Shown here: in pieces, positions 44,879-55,607 of the stretch
Position numbering within the stretch: position 1 is the stretch's first letter
Layout of the letters: each line of letters starts with the position of its first letter
Assembly: GCA_026119935.1 (NCBI GenBank)
Contig: JALRMH010000007.1
Span: 434,001 to 498,000, forward strand
Direction: 5' to 3'
Length of the DNA: 64,000 nt
Origin: Endothia cerciana
Taxonomy: Eukaryota > Ascomycota > Sordariomycetes > Diaporthales > Cryphonectriaceae
Translations under genes and position numbers: made by a program
Notes under the pieces: model-generated
The model's database searches: none
What the model saw: the letters and a program-made list of their open reading frames with translations, nothing else
Told to the model about the DNA's origin: nothing

Positions 44879-47800
44879 ATGTCTTCCGCACCAGGACCGC
44901 CTCGCCACGCCCGCAGAGGCCCAGGCAAGCGCAAGCGGGCCGTCGAGACCCCAGAAGTTACGGATCCATCCCTGCCCGCGACGGCCTCACCAGGACCAGG
45001 CGAGCCACCTCCCGGACCAGAGGTGAAGCTCGAAGAGGGAGAGGACGAAACATCGCCACCGGCCCCCGAGTCCCGACGTGGCGCAGCAGCAGCAGCCAAA
45101 AGGACGAAACCCACCGTCGAGAAGGCCTCCTCCTCGTCCGTCCCCGCCACCACAGCCTGCCTCCTGGACCCGTGGCCGCCCTATTTCGCGTCCCTCGCCG
45201 CCACCCACCGCGCCCTGAACCTGGTCTTCACCTTCTGCTGCACGCGGAAACACCTGGCCACGACGTTCGAGACCATCCGCGGCGCCGTGGAGGGCCACAC
45301 CAGGCGCCCGCTGCTGGTGGAGGACGTGGCCGCCATCGCGGCGCTGCGGCCCGAGGGGATCAACTTCGGCTACGTGGACGAGGTGATGTTGCAGATCGAC
45401 ATCAAGGGCGCGGAGAGGGACAGGAACTTCCTCACGGGGCGCGGGGCGCGGGGGTTCAGGGACCAGGGACTCGCGCCGGACGCGAGCGTCGGCGGCATCA
45501 CGGGCCTCGAAGCCCTCGGCGCGAGGGGCCACCCCGATGACGAGGCGAGCCGGGCGGCGGCGGCGGCGGCGCCCGGGAGGGAGGTGCTGTACTTTGAGTT
45601 CGTCGACGGCGACCTCAAGAGGCAGGTCGCGTGCCGCAAGACGGGGGAGCCGACGAGGCCGACCCGGAAGTTGCGGGAGGAGGACCTTAAGATGCCCGTG
45701 TACAGCCAGAAGCAGATGGGCGGGCTGATCGAGAAGAGGAACGCGAAGTTTGCGAGTGCGGTGAACGAGTTCATTAACCGGTGCGTGGGGGACAATATCG
45801 ACCCGGAGATGGCCTTGAGGAGCGAGGCGGAGGGCTTTATGCCCGTGGAGTCTGAGAAGGAGCCCGAGGCCGAGCCGAGGGCACTGGAGAGCACAATACC
45901 TGATACGATACCGAGGGAAAGGAAGAGCATCCCCGAGATCGTGAGCGAGTTGAAGGCCAGTCCGTGGTACACGGGGCAGATCGTCCCCGACGGGCACAGG
46001 GTCTTTGAGGCGCAGGAGCCGGTATACGGCGACCTGGATTTCCTGCTCAGCCAGAATCTTGTGAACGCGCTGTACAACGCCAAGAATATCACGCAGTTCT
46101 TCGCGCACCAGGCCGAAGCCATCAATAACCTGCACGCTGGGCGCCATGTTGTTGTGAGCACGAGCACGAGCTCGGGCAAGTCCCTGATCTACCAGCTGCC
46201 CGTCCTGCATGCTCTCGAGCAAGATCCGAACACGCGGGCGATGTATATCTTCCCGACGAAGGCGCTAGCACAAGACCAGCGGAGGAGTCTGAAGGAGATG
46301 TTGACGTACCTGCCTGGGCTGGAAGACACGCTTGTCGAGACCTTTGATGGGGACACGCCGTGGAAAGAGCGCAACGCAATTCGTGACGGCGCGAGGATCA
46401 TCTTTACGAATCCGGACATGCTGCACATCACGATCCTGCCGCAGGAGGAGCGGTGGCGGACCTTCCTGCAGCATCTGAAGATCGTGGTGGTCGATGAGCT
46501 GCACTACTACAACGGCCTGATGGGCTCGCACGTTGCGTTCATCATGCGGCGGCTGCGCCGGATCTGTGCGGCGGTGGGCAACCGGAGGGTCAGGTTTGTG
46601 AGCTGCTCCGCCACGGTGGCGAACCCTAGGGAACACTTTCAGACGATCTTTGGGATCGATGATGTCCACCTCGTCGACTTTGACGGGAGTCCGAGTGGCC
46701 GGAAGGAGTTCCTGTGTTGGAACACGCCGTTCAAGGATCCGGGCGATCCGACGAGTGGGAGAGGGAACGCCACGTATGAGTGTGCGAGGCTGTTCGCACA
46801 GCTTATCCTGCGGGGCGTGAGGGTCATCGGTTTCTGCAGGGTGCGGGAGCAGTGCGAGAAACTCACTGGCGCGGTCAAGCACGAGCTGGAGAGGATGGGA
46901 CGATCGGAGATTGTGAACCGTGTGGTAGGCTACCGAGGTGGATATACACCCCAGGACAGACGGCGGATTGAAAGTGAGATGTTCGAGGGGAAACTGCTGG
47001 GCATCGTCGCGACTACAGCGTTGGAACTGGGCGTCGACATCGGCAGTCTTGATGCCGTGTTGACCTGGGGCTTCCCTTACACGATCTCGAATCTTCGACA
47101 GCAGAGTGGGAGGGCCGGGAGGAGGCTCAAAGATTCGCTGTCTATATTAGTTGGCGACTGCTTCCCTACGGATCAGCACTATATGCAGAATCCAGACGAG
47201 CTCTTCACAAGGCCGCATGGAGAGCTGCAGGTCGATTTGGACAACATGCTTGTCAAGGAGGGCCATATACAGTGTGCGGCTTACGAGATGCCGATACGCC
47301 CAAAGGACGACGCCAAATACTTCGGCGAGGACATCGAGAAACTCTGCAACGAACGCCTTGTCAAGGACGACTTGGGCTTCTACCACACCCACGGTAGGTT
47401 CAGACCTCTCCCGTCCAAGTTCGTATCGATCCGCGACACAGAAGATGACCACTTCGCAATCATCGACATCACACACGGTCGCAACGTCGTCCTTGAAGAA
47501 CTGGAAGCCTCTCGCGCCACGTTCACCATCTACGACGGCGCCATCTTCCTGCACCAAGGCGTGACCTACCTCGTCCGCGACTTCAATCCGGAAAAGCACA
47601 TGGCGCGTGTCGAGAAGGTCAAGGTCGACTGGACTACCACGCAGCGCGACTACACGGACGTCGACCCTATAGAAACAGAGGCCATCCGCAAGATCAAGGG
47701 CTCCATGTCGCGGGCTTTTCACGGCACCATCCAGATCACCCAAGTCGTGTTTGGCTACTTCAAGGTCGACCGGCGCAACAGGATACTGGACGCCGTACAC

Positions 47801-48535
47801 GTCGACAACCCGCCCGTCGTCCGCTTCAGCAAGGGGATGTGGATCGACCTGCCCAAACGGGCCCTCGAGATCCTCGACTCGAGGCGCCTGCACGTCGCGG
47901 GCGCGATCCATGCCGCCGAGCACGCCATGATGAGTATGATCCCCAACTTCGTACTGTCTATGCCGGGCGATGTGCGGACGGAGTGCAAGAACAGCCTGAA
48001 GGAGTTCGCGCGGCAGACGACCAACCGCAAGCGGCCCGCGCGGCTGACTTTCTACGATGCCAAGGGTGGTGCCGGCGGCAGCGGGATCAACACCAAGGCC
48101 TTTGAGCATGTGGATCTGCTTCTCAAGCAGGCGCTCGAGCGGGTCGAGGCGTGCCACTGCCCCAGCGGGTGCCCCGAGTGCGTCGCTAGTGAGTTCTGCA
48201 ATGAGTCGAACGAGGTCATGAGCAAGGCGGGCAGCGAGGTAGTGCTAAAGAGCCTGCTGGGACTGCACATTGACGTGGACGCGCTACCCATGGGGCCTGA
48301 GGAGGGGCATCATGGCCGCGCTGAGCTGATCGAGACGGTGGTCCTGGCGACGCCGGTGCTGCCGAGGGACAGGAACGCGGTGAGGCTTATCGATGTAGTA
48401 AAGATGGAGGAGGATGAGGATGAGGGTGGGCTGGCGGGGATTCCTGGCGCACCCGTGGAAGGGCGGAGGGCGGATCCGCATGAAGGTCACGCTGAGGCCG
48501 TTGTGGAGGCGGGAAGAGATATCGAAGGGGGTTGA
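44879..48535 (+). CDS. hrq1: Hrq1, RecQ4-like DNA helicase
   Basis: A single exon of 1,218 residues. The first 90 residues are Pro/Glu/Lys-rich and disordered. Residues about 105-180 (FTFCCTRKHLATTFETIRG and LRPEGINFGYVDEV) match the conserved N-terminal part of fungal Hrq1, which I take to be a winged-helix-like fold. The helicase core has TSSGKS (about 427-434), a DELH box (about 540), SCSATVANP and QQSGRAGRR (about 740). The C-terminal DUF1998/MZB region has CHCPSGCPEC and a following Cys in SEFC (about 1091-1108), a probable four-Cys metal site. Hrq1 is a 3'-5' helicase that acts in interstrand crosslink repair and telomere maintenance. The C-terminal 80 residues are acidic and variable. 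Confidence 0.93.
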   Translation: MSSAPGPPRHARRGPGKRKRAVETPEVTDPSLPATASPGPGEPPPGPEVKLEEGEDETSPPAPESRRGAAAAAKRTKPTVEKASSSSVPATTACLLDPWPPYFASLAATHRALNLVFTFCCTRKHLATTFETIRGAVEGHTRRPLLVEDVAAIAALRPEGINFGYVDEVMLQIDIKGAERDRNFLTGRGARGFRDQGLAPDASVGGITGLEALGARGHPDDEASRAAAAAAPGREVLYFEFVDGDLKRQVACRKTGEPTRPTRKLREEDLKMPVYSQKQMGGLIEKRNAKFASAVNEFINRCVGDNIDPEMALRSEAEGFMPVESEKEPEAEPRALESTIPDTIPRERKSIPEIVSELKASPWYTGQIVPDGHRVFEAQEPVYGDLDFLLSQNLVNALYNAKNITQFFAHQAEAINNLHAGRHVVVSTSTSSGKSLIYQLPVLHALEQDPNTRAMYIFPTKALAQDQRRSLKEMLTYLPGLEDTLVETFDGDTPWKERNAIRDGARIIFTNPDMLHITILPQEERWRTFLQHLKIVVVDELHYYNGLMGSHVAFIMRRLRRICAAVGNRRVRFVSCSATVANPREHFQTIFGIDDVHLVDFDGSPSGRKEFLCWNTPFKDPGDPTSGRGNATYECARLFAQLILRGVRVIGFCRVREQCEKLTGAVKHELERMGRSEIVNRVVGYRGGYTPQDRRRIESEMFEGKLLGIVATTALELGVDIGSLDAVLTWGFPYTISNLRQQSGRAGRRLKDSLSILVGDCFPTDQHYMQNPDELFTRPHGELQVDLDNMLVKEGHIQCAAYEMPIRPKDDAKYFGEDIEKLCNERLVKDDLGFYHTHGRFRPLPSKFVSIRDTEDDHFAIIDITHGRNVVLEELEASRATFTIYDGAIFLHQGVTYLVRDFNPEKHMARVEKVKVDWTTTQRDYTDVDPIETEAIRKIKGSMSRAFHGTIQITQVVFGYFKVDRRNRILDAVHVDNPPVVRFSKGMWIDLPKRALEILDSRRLHVAGAIHAAEHAMMSMIPNFVLSMPGDVRTECKNSLKEFARQTTNRKRPARLTFYDAKGGAGGSGINTKAFEHVDLLLKQALERVEACHCPSGCPECVASEFCNESNEVMSKAGSEVVLKSLLGLHIDVDALPMGPEEGHHGRAELIETVVLATPVLPRDRNAVRLIDVVKMEEDEDEGGLAGIPGAPVEGRRADPHEGHAEAVVEAGRDIEGG

Positions 48536-49775
48536 CGCTGTTAGTGTCGGCGAAAACTAACTCAGGCGATCATCCCTAGTTGTTGAAGACGTTGCCTCAG
48601 ATGATATATCAACATTTTGCCATACCGTGTCTCTGCTGCCCTACCATGCAGTGCGATACGGCCCTGCTACATTGTCTTAGACGCTTGGGCGGCGCGGTGC
48701 AGGGAGAATCCGGGGAACAATTTGGAATACGCGTCCACAATATGCCACGTCAACGTCGAAGATCGTATGGGTCGACGCAAACTTTCTTCCCATAGCTAGC
48801 ACATCGAGCAAGCATTCATCCGCCTTCACGGTGTTGAGGCTTTGTCGGCCCGAATACCTGGATGGAAGCTGCAAACTGGTTCATCATTATCAATACAAAT
48901 ATCATCTTCCTTCTCGCCGGCGTGGTCTTTATCTGGGCCATTTACGGGATTACAATCCATGGGTGAATGTTTAAAGTACGCTCCGGGATATATACAGCAA
49001 CGACCTAGAGGCTAACACCTCCCCGTGCCTCTCGTACGCTCTCTATGATGCTTCTACCTTCAAAGCGCAAACAGTCCTGGCAGCCTATGCAATATTCACA
49101 ACCGGTACGGCCTCTTACCCTCCCGAGGTCGTCGCAGGCACCGTCGGCTGACCAAGTACGCCCCCCGCCCCTCCTTCCCCCTCACTTAGCATGCTCTGCA
49201 GCAATGGGCTTTGCGCTCGTCGCCATAGCCCGGGTGGTCTAGGGCCGACACCGAGAACATACCAATGGGATGGGAGTACGGAGGTACTTAGATCGCGATA
49301 AGCTCCGAGACGTTGAGTCATAGGCATAGACACGAGACACAGGTCTTCTCTCGAGTTGACGAAATGCGAGTAATATGGACTCGGAAAATAGACTATAAAG
49401 TATGCCATTGTACACAGCGAACGTTCTGTGAAGTTTGGTTGGATGCTCTGCGGCGGAACAAAAGGATAGACAGCAATTCTTACGCAGATAGAATACGGGC
49501 TAATATATCCTAGAGATGTTGCTAGATTACCAGACCAATTCTCCTTGAAAATGGCTGAATATGTCATCATCAGTAGTCGAGGCGTGGGCAGAGACGATAA
49601 AGGGATAGGCGAAAGGCGTTCTCGTCTCGGTGTTCAGTGAGATCGATGGCTTAACTGCCTATCTGGCCTCCCATCGATTGTGAATTTCTCGGTCGACCGA
49701 GGACGACACCGGTTAATCTATTATCGTGTGATGGCAATGATAGCTCAGCAACAGACTGTCTCCGCCCTTTGGTAT
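48536..49775. other. Gene-poor region downstream of Hrq1
   Basis: Apart from a short membrane-type ORF (48862-48966) and stray hydrophobic frames up to about 49242, nothing is supported. AT content rises after 49250. Confidence 0.4.
48862..48966 (+). CDS. Possible small membrane peptide or first exon of a small membrane protein
   Basis: The ATG-started frame of 34 codons encodes an almost wholly hydrophobic helix (for example IIFLLAGVVFIWAIYGI). A GTGAAT donor-like site overlaps the end (48963). Downstream, two further frames look coding-like: one around 49038-49130 (TVLAAYAIFTTGTA) and one at about 49200-49242 (AAMGFALVAIARVV, then stop), the latter after a CTCTGCAG acceptor. They could be exons of one small multi-span protein, but I could not find a splicing model that keeps the frame with normal intron sizes. 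It may be decayed or chance. Confidence 0.3.
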   Translation: MEAANWFIIINTNIIFLLAGVVFIWAIYGITIHG

Positions 49776-50120
49776 CTAACTCCTTTGCAGCTCGCATTCT
49801 AGGAGTAGTGTGGCTTGAATGATGATGAAAAAACCAGGAAAACCCCTCTCATCCTCCGCCCTAAGCATAGGAGCATGCCGCTGACCGCTACTTGTCGAAG
49901 TCTTGAACAGTTTCTTGCCTCTAATGTCGAGCACATCGGACAAGTCATCCTCTGATAACGAGTAAAAGTCTTTGCTATGAGTAATAAGGCTCTGGGGCGT
50001 CGCATTTTCCTTCGTTGTCGATGCCTCAGATGTACCCTTTCTTGGTCGGCCGCGTTTCCTCTTCACGCTAGGGTTTCCACCCTGCGTAACATCTGCACCT
50101 TTAGTAGGGTGCTGTTCCAT
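49776..50120 (-). pseudogene. AT-hook-containing ORF, probably a relic
   Basis: A 114-codon frame with a clear AT-hook (KRKRGRPRKG, about residues 20-29) in a Ser/Thr/Lys-rich N-terminal half; the second half (LSEDDLSDVLDIRGKKLF) could be an ordinary domain but ends abruptly in FIIIQATLLLE. On the same strand just upstream, another frame (about 50120-50260) reads LVAPRLLDGKKPRPVKAALP, also basic, offset by one base. This suggests a frameshifted larger gene, perhaps chromatin- or transposon-derived. No transposase motif is seen. Confidence 0.35.
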
Positions 50121-50260
50121 CTGTTCCCCCTCCCTGCCCTAGCCCGCTAGACTTCCTTGTGCCTCCTGTCTTCCGTCCTGCGGCAGGTAGCGCAGCCTTC
50201 ACTGGGCGAGGTTTCTTCCCGTCTAGAAGCCTGGGGGCGACGAGCTTGGGCACTATCCGG

Positions 50261-51150
50261 AAGGTCGTATTCGACGCGTTCTCGTGTGCATATGGCTTTG
50301 ATCTCGACTAGTCAATGCGCGTTTCATAGTCGCAGGTCCAAAAAGAGACATTCAAGAGATACGGCCAGCACCCGGAATGTCGGTATCTTTGTTAGATGCT
50401 GCTGAGGAAGCCTTCCCAGCGCGAAACATTGCATGTCTGCGCAGGTGCTTCGTTGGAACAAGCCGAGGCACCGGTGAAGCGGTTGTGTGGTCAGAGCCAC
50501 TTGCAGAAAAGCCCCGCAAAGAAGAACAGCCGCCGTATCATTACACACTTGGAAGGACATACTTTTCTTCATAAAAATTAATGTAACGCCTCGAAATCAG
50601 GAGGTGAGGTTTCATGCTGGAGGCAGGGGGGGGGGAAGGAGGAGGGTGGTCAGTTGCGCAGACCAAGCCCCTCCTCACCTGGCCAATCGTCTTACACGGA
50701 TTCTTGGGTGAACGCATGGGGTTAGGGTCGACCTCCAACAACATACTATGTAGTCCTCCTGGTCTATGCTCTACCCCCGCCCAGCACATTTACCTCCCAA
50801 CTGGCTGTTGCAGAGACTTCCTATGGCAGTAAGAGACCTGGCCCATGTCTTAATGATACCAGAGACTGTGCTAGCGTATCCCCCACTGCCGTCCTTCACC
50901 TGATTCAAATTGTCAAAAGCACTCTCATTGCCTTACGTCGCAGCAACAGAGCCTGTCAGATGTCCAGATATGTCTCCTGACTCCTAAGGCATGGCATTGC
51001 CCCGGAGTCTCGGATCAACGATCATCTGCATGAAACATCACGGTGTATACTGTAGTACTGGCAAACTGTCGGTCGTAGGGACATCATGACCGACCTGATT
51101 GAACGGCATCAGGCTTAGGAAACTAAAAACGCCCTGCCGGTTCCGCAAGG
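50261..51150. other. Gene-poor stretch
   Basis: No supported gene. It includes a G run at 50627-50636; short ORFs on both strands have no motif. Confidence 0.45.
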
Positions 51151-51809
51151 AACTACCCACTGAGATCTGGCACATGATCCACCGCGCTGCGTCTGACAGA
51201 TCTGAAATCACCTCTTTCCACGCACGATCAGGAGGTGCCGGAGGGCCCCTGCGCAGAGGAAATAGTGTGTCGTTATGATGGACCGATCATGGAAATGTAC
51301 ACCTGATCTGCCTGCCTGCAGATGTACGAGGAGGGGCGCGCCATCTTCTTCCACTAGACACCCTTCTGTCTTCCCACAAAGGCTTAGACATTTTATCCGG
51401 GAGCATCAACAGCCTCTACTAAGAATCATCTCCGAGTATGTACGCGACGTCTTCCCAACGGAGAGAGAATGGGATGACAGCGCCTTGCAAGCTGTACCGA
51501 GGTTGGAGATGATCGTCCTGCATGCTGAACACATCGACTTTTGACCCCAAGGTGTTCGTGACCGATAAACATGGCGAATTACTGGTTTTAGGCTCTCCGA
51601 AAGCCCGCCATCTCATCCGAGATGATGTTCTGGACAAATTGAAGACTGTGGTGGTCGACCTTGATAATAAGAGAATCGCAAAAGTCGGGCCCCGTCACTT
51701 CTCTTGCACCCGCTCTGGGCTGCCGGACTCTGCTGCCCAGAGTCCATCGGCAACATCCCAAGTTCCGTTTCTGTCATACCCCCAATGGACTATCGGATTT
51801 AAAAGTTGA
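51151..51809 (+). pseudogene. Relic of an F-box-like or related fungal gene
   Basis: Around 51150-51230 one frame reads ELPTEIWHMIHRAASD, a typical start of fungal F-box-like proteins (LPxEIxxxI). After an acceptor-like CTGCAG at 51322 the sequence MYEEGRAIFFH appears, then a stop; a different frame continues RHFIREHQQPLLRIISEYV and ends at 51544, and a third frame (from 51522) gives FDPKVFVTDKHGELLVLG. The pieces are co-linear as in one protein of the family but need frame changes and read through stops. An active gene with unusual introns is less likely. Confidence 0.45.
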
Positions 51810-52985
51810 CCTCCAGGCGTCACGGCCTCCAAAACCATGCAGTATAAGACGGCTGCCAGCCGCTCAACAGCACGTATAGGAAGAGCGTCTCGAAACACAC
51901 CTGAACCAGCTCGCAGGAGGAGCCAAGTGATCGACAAGTGCGATGACCGAACCGCAGACGGAAGAAAATGAAGCAAGCCGGGTTAGGGACAGTATTGAGA
52001 TCAGCAGAAACTACCGCAAGAACAGCAAAGGCTAAGTAAGTTGAACAGCCCTACCTGAGGCTGTCCGCATTCGTCGTACAGAATATCATGCTTCAGATAA
52101 TAGAGAATTTGCAATTCCAGGGATGCAAAGAGTCCGTATGAGGCTTCGGTAATTGAAATTTCCGAGCATCTGAGAGACAGCCCCGTTGGGATCAGACCCG
52201 GGGAGAGGGTGGAATCAATTGCTGCCCCGTCTCGAAGCGAATGGAGTTTCGATGTCGACCCATGATATGTACATCAAGCATTTACTTACGCCTGAAATGA
52301 AAGAAACAGAGGAAGTGGCAGTCACTGCGGCTAGATACTGATGCGAAGTGGGAGAAAGGAAAAGGGTCGCAGCGAGTCAAATTAAAGGAGGCTCTTCATT
52401 CTGTGACCTGCAGACGAGCACGAAATCATCCTCGTGGCCCTTTAATCACTCAGAGATCTCTGGACGTAGATCGGCAGCGCTGCATGCTATGTAGTTCTTA
52501 GGCTACAGATCGAGGCCGTCAGAAGAGATCTGATGCGAGTACGTGGTTCCTCTTGACAGTTAACGTTATAGAGGGTCAAGGATAGGGTTGAAAACGTTGC
52601 CAGAGGGAAGACACGATCTCATTGATTTTTCCTTTTGGGGGGATTATTTTATTGTCTTTATTATATATATATATATATATAACATTAGAAAACTCTGCCC
52701 GGTCACGAAAGACGCACCTTAGAACACCCAAGCCCTGCCTCATTCCACGAGGATGTCATACCCGCTAGACTGTGACACCAGGGTGGTAAATGTCAGAGTA
52801 GTTCAGCACAGACAATACCTGTTTCGAGGCGCCATGAATACTTGAAGGCAGGCGTCAGAAAGGTACAGAACCAAATGCAGGTATAAATGTGCAAGATAGC
52901 TGTGGCACGGTGGTGGGAAAATGAGAAGATGCCTGCGAAAATAGTGAGTGGAGGTTGACGTGGGGAGAAGGCTGCGGGTTTAGGA
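51810..52985. other. Gene-poor stretch with AT microsatellite
   Basis: No supported ORF. It includes a (TA)10 run at 52662-52681 and higher AT content than the flanking genes. Confidence 0.5.
52662..52681. repeat. (TA)10 microsatellite
   Basis: Uninterrupted alternating TA within an AT-rich intergenic segment. Confidence 0.9.
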
Positions 52986-53267
52986 GTGTCCGCTTACGTA
53001 AGCCCCCGCGCCCTAAACGTTAACGTTAGTGGAGCTTGCCTCGTCGACTCGATTATGGCGTACATTACCGTGCTGCGACAGGCCCAGAACCCGCCCGCAA
53101 ACCTCCATACGCAGGTCCTCAGACGTCGCGAACCGTGCCCGACCGGACCAATTGCCCCTTTTCCTCGGCCGCAGACACAACAACAAGCCCCCGGGCCGGC
53201 CGACCGACTGCCCTCGAGCCTCGCGCCCCATCACAGAGCTCCCCCGACAGCCAGCCAGCCGCCCACG

Positions 53268-54117
53268 ATGCGCGCAGCCCTCCGCCTCCTCGCGAGCGTC
53301 AAGCCCGTGGCAGGGCGCTACCTCGAGGCCGGCGCGCCGACGGGCATCACGGGCCTCCGCACGAACCCGTCGCCCCGCTCGACCCTCCTCTACCTCTACT
53401 CCAGCACCCTCGACAAGCTCGGCGCCGTCCCCGAGACCTCGGTCTACCGGCAGTCCGTCGAGGCCGTCACCAGGCACCGCATGTCGCTCGTCGAGGCCGT
53501 CAAGCCCGCCGGCTACGACGAGTGGCGGGCCAGGGCCCTCGAGGTCCTCGAGAAGCACCCGGACCACTTCGACGCCGTGTCGCGGCCCCTGGCCGACGGG
53601 AGCAGGGCCGCCGGCGTGGACAGGGCAGGCAAGTTCTTCGTGCTGCGGGAGATGAAGCCGGACAACGATGTCAGGTACGAGGAGTGGGACGGCGAGCGCG
53701 CCCCCGGTGAGCCGCTCGAGGGCCCCAGGACGGCGGAGGAGCGGGCGGGCGAGTTCTCCGTGGAGGACCCATTTGAGGGCGAGGATGTTGAGTGGGTCAA
53801 TGAGCCCATGTTGACGGCTGCTCAGTACGTTAATCCCCTCTGGGTATGTGATCTGATGTTGGACGGGACAACGGCTGATGGAGGTGATCACAGGGTCGAG
53901 GAGCTCGAGAACAAGATCGGCGCCGGCCTCATCGAGGAGGTCATCCAGGTTGCCGAGGGAGAGCTGCGGCTGGTCGACACCATGGTCGAGGCCAAGGTGT
54001 AAGTCTCAACACTTCCCTCAGTTGTCAGCTACAGGTACTAATATGTGGTGCAGATGGGAGAGCCTCGAGGAGAAGCCAAGGGAAGGACAGTGGTCGTACT
54101 TCGAGAGAAAGGACTAG
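53268..54117 (+). CDS. NADH:ubiquinone oxidoreductase 29.9 kDa subunit (NDUFA5/B13 type)
   Basis: Exons are 53268-53824, 53894-53998 and 54054-54117, giving 241 residues. The start at 53268 (MRAALRLLASVKP) gives a basic, amphipathic mitochondrial-type N-terminus; the open frame upstream is Pro/Gln-rich and looks like leader. The NDUFA5 family block covers about 20-120 (TGITGLRTNPSPRSTLLYLY and SVEAVTRHRMSLVEAV), followed by an acidic stretch and the C-terminal VWESLEEKPREGQW, restored only by splicing the last intron. It is an accessory subunit of the peripheral (Q-module) arm of respiratory complex I. Intron 1 (69 bp) is in frame and stop-free. Confidence 0.92.
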
Positions 54118-54558
54118 ACTGCGTGGGGCAGGGCAAGAGTTCTGCACGCCGTCTGAGATGGCCTCTTCGTACTTGTGAATAGAGGTTGTAGAAAGTCTAG
54201 ACAATCCATGGAAAAGATGGCGAGCAGGAAAGGCTTTACATTCCGACCCAATGGAGCTTATATCAACGAGCAGGTCATCAAGCAGGCCTTCTGCATAGTG
54301 CACCAGGCCAGCTTATCAGTGGCGCCAACAGATTGATGATCCATAAGAATGATTCGGGACGCCACCTTCAGAGGCTCTGCATCGTACACGTGGATATCTT
54401 TAAAATATATTGAACCCTATCATGGCACCCAGGAAGCCCGTCCATACCGTCCCTGCGCCATCATGCAAAAGAAACCGTGGTACGCCCTGCGACGCTTCCG
54501 AAACACCATTTGTGTTCGTTTGGGCTCATTTGGCTTTTTCGAGGCTTGCGAATGCCTC
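54118..54558. other. Convergent spacer
   Basis: 3' regions of the NDUFA5-type gene and the Yip4-like gene. The 109-codon frame at 54349-54678 overlaps the Yip4 exon on the other strand and is a shadow. Confidence 0.5.
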
Positions 54559-55607
54559 CTAGCTGATAAAGCAGAGGCAGCCCAGACCGAGATAGAAGAC
54601 AAACAAGGGATAGATAGCCAGCCCGACCCTGTTCTTCACTACGCCGCTGCCACCGAGGATGCTGATACCTGCTGCTAGCGACCAGGCGACGAGAACCAGG
54701 TAGACTGGAATCCGGGGGATCTGCGGCACATGCAGCGCAGAGAGGAGGGCCGCGATGACGAGCGGGAAAAGGGTGTAGCCGATGATGCAGACGCTCTGGG
54801 CGAAGGAACTGTTCGTTCGACAGTGTCAGCCGTGTTCCGCCAACACCAACAGCACGGCGATGAAGCCGGGAAGACTACTCACATGTTGCCACCCAGCAGT
54901 TTGATTTGCAACGTGACCACCGCCTCCCCGATCCACACCATGGCAAACACCCCGCTGAACACCTCGTCCCTCTGCTCCGGCTTCGCATTGAAGCTGAGCA
55001 ACATGCTCAACAGCAGGCAGAAGATCAACGGGCCCCACAGGTCCCAGTCGCGCAGGCCGGGCGTCATGTTGTTCTGGTTCAGCAGCGTCTCGGGGTCCAT
55101 GACGCGCCCCGCGAGCCCCGCGAGCTCTTCCCTCCCACCGCTGATACCGACCCCGCGCAGGTTCGCATACACGCCGCGGATGCCCTCGGACGACTCGAAC
55201 ATGGTCCCGCCGAGCAGGTACCTGGGCCACAGGACCTCGCGCATCTTGGACCACACCGCCAGCAGGTCGCGCCGCAGCGTGTCCCAGACGGACTCGTCGA
55301 TCGTGTTCTGCGGCGCGCGCCGGTCCTCGCCGCCTATGCGGGACGAGAGGTAGTCTTGGTTGAGGGGCTGCGGGGCGGAGGAGGAGGACTGGCCGATGTT
55401 GCCCGTCAGTGGGGCCCGGGAGGAGGAGGGCTGGAGGGGGTCGTCGAAGTCGTTCAGGTCGGCTTGGGGGGAACGACATGTCAGCATCAGATGTTCTTGT
55501 GAGCGGCACAAGAGGACGGAGAGCCACGCACCGTCATCTGGATCTATCATGTCATCATCTTCCAACGATGGGTTCTGGTAGTCATCTCTCCGGGCTTGAG
55601 AGGCCAT
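54559..55607 (-). CDS. Yip1-family Golgi membrane protein, Yip4-like
   Basis: Exons on the complement are 55532-55607, 54883-55462 and 54559-54808, giving 301 residues. The acidic N-terminus (MASQARRDDY, DDDMIDPDD, LNDFDDPLQ) is cytosolic. The Yip1 domain starts with DTLRRDLLAVWSKMREVLWP, then DWDLWGPLIFCLLLSMLL, and splicing of intron 2 links LLGGNI to SFAQSVCIIGYTLFPL. About five membrane spans are present, the last ending at the C-terminus (FVFYLGLGCLCFIS). Yip4/YIPF6 proteins bind Ypt/Rab GTPases and act in ER-Golgi and Golgi traffic. Introns are 69 bp (donor GTGCGT; in frame and stop-free) and 74 bp (GTGAGT). Confidence 0.92.
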
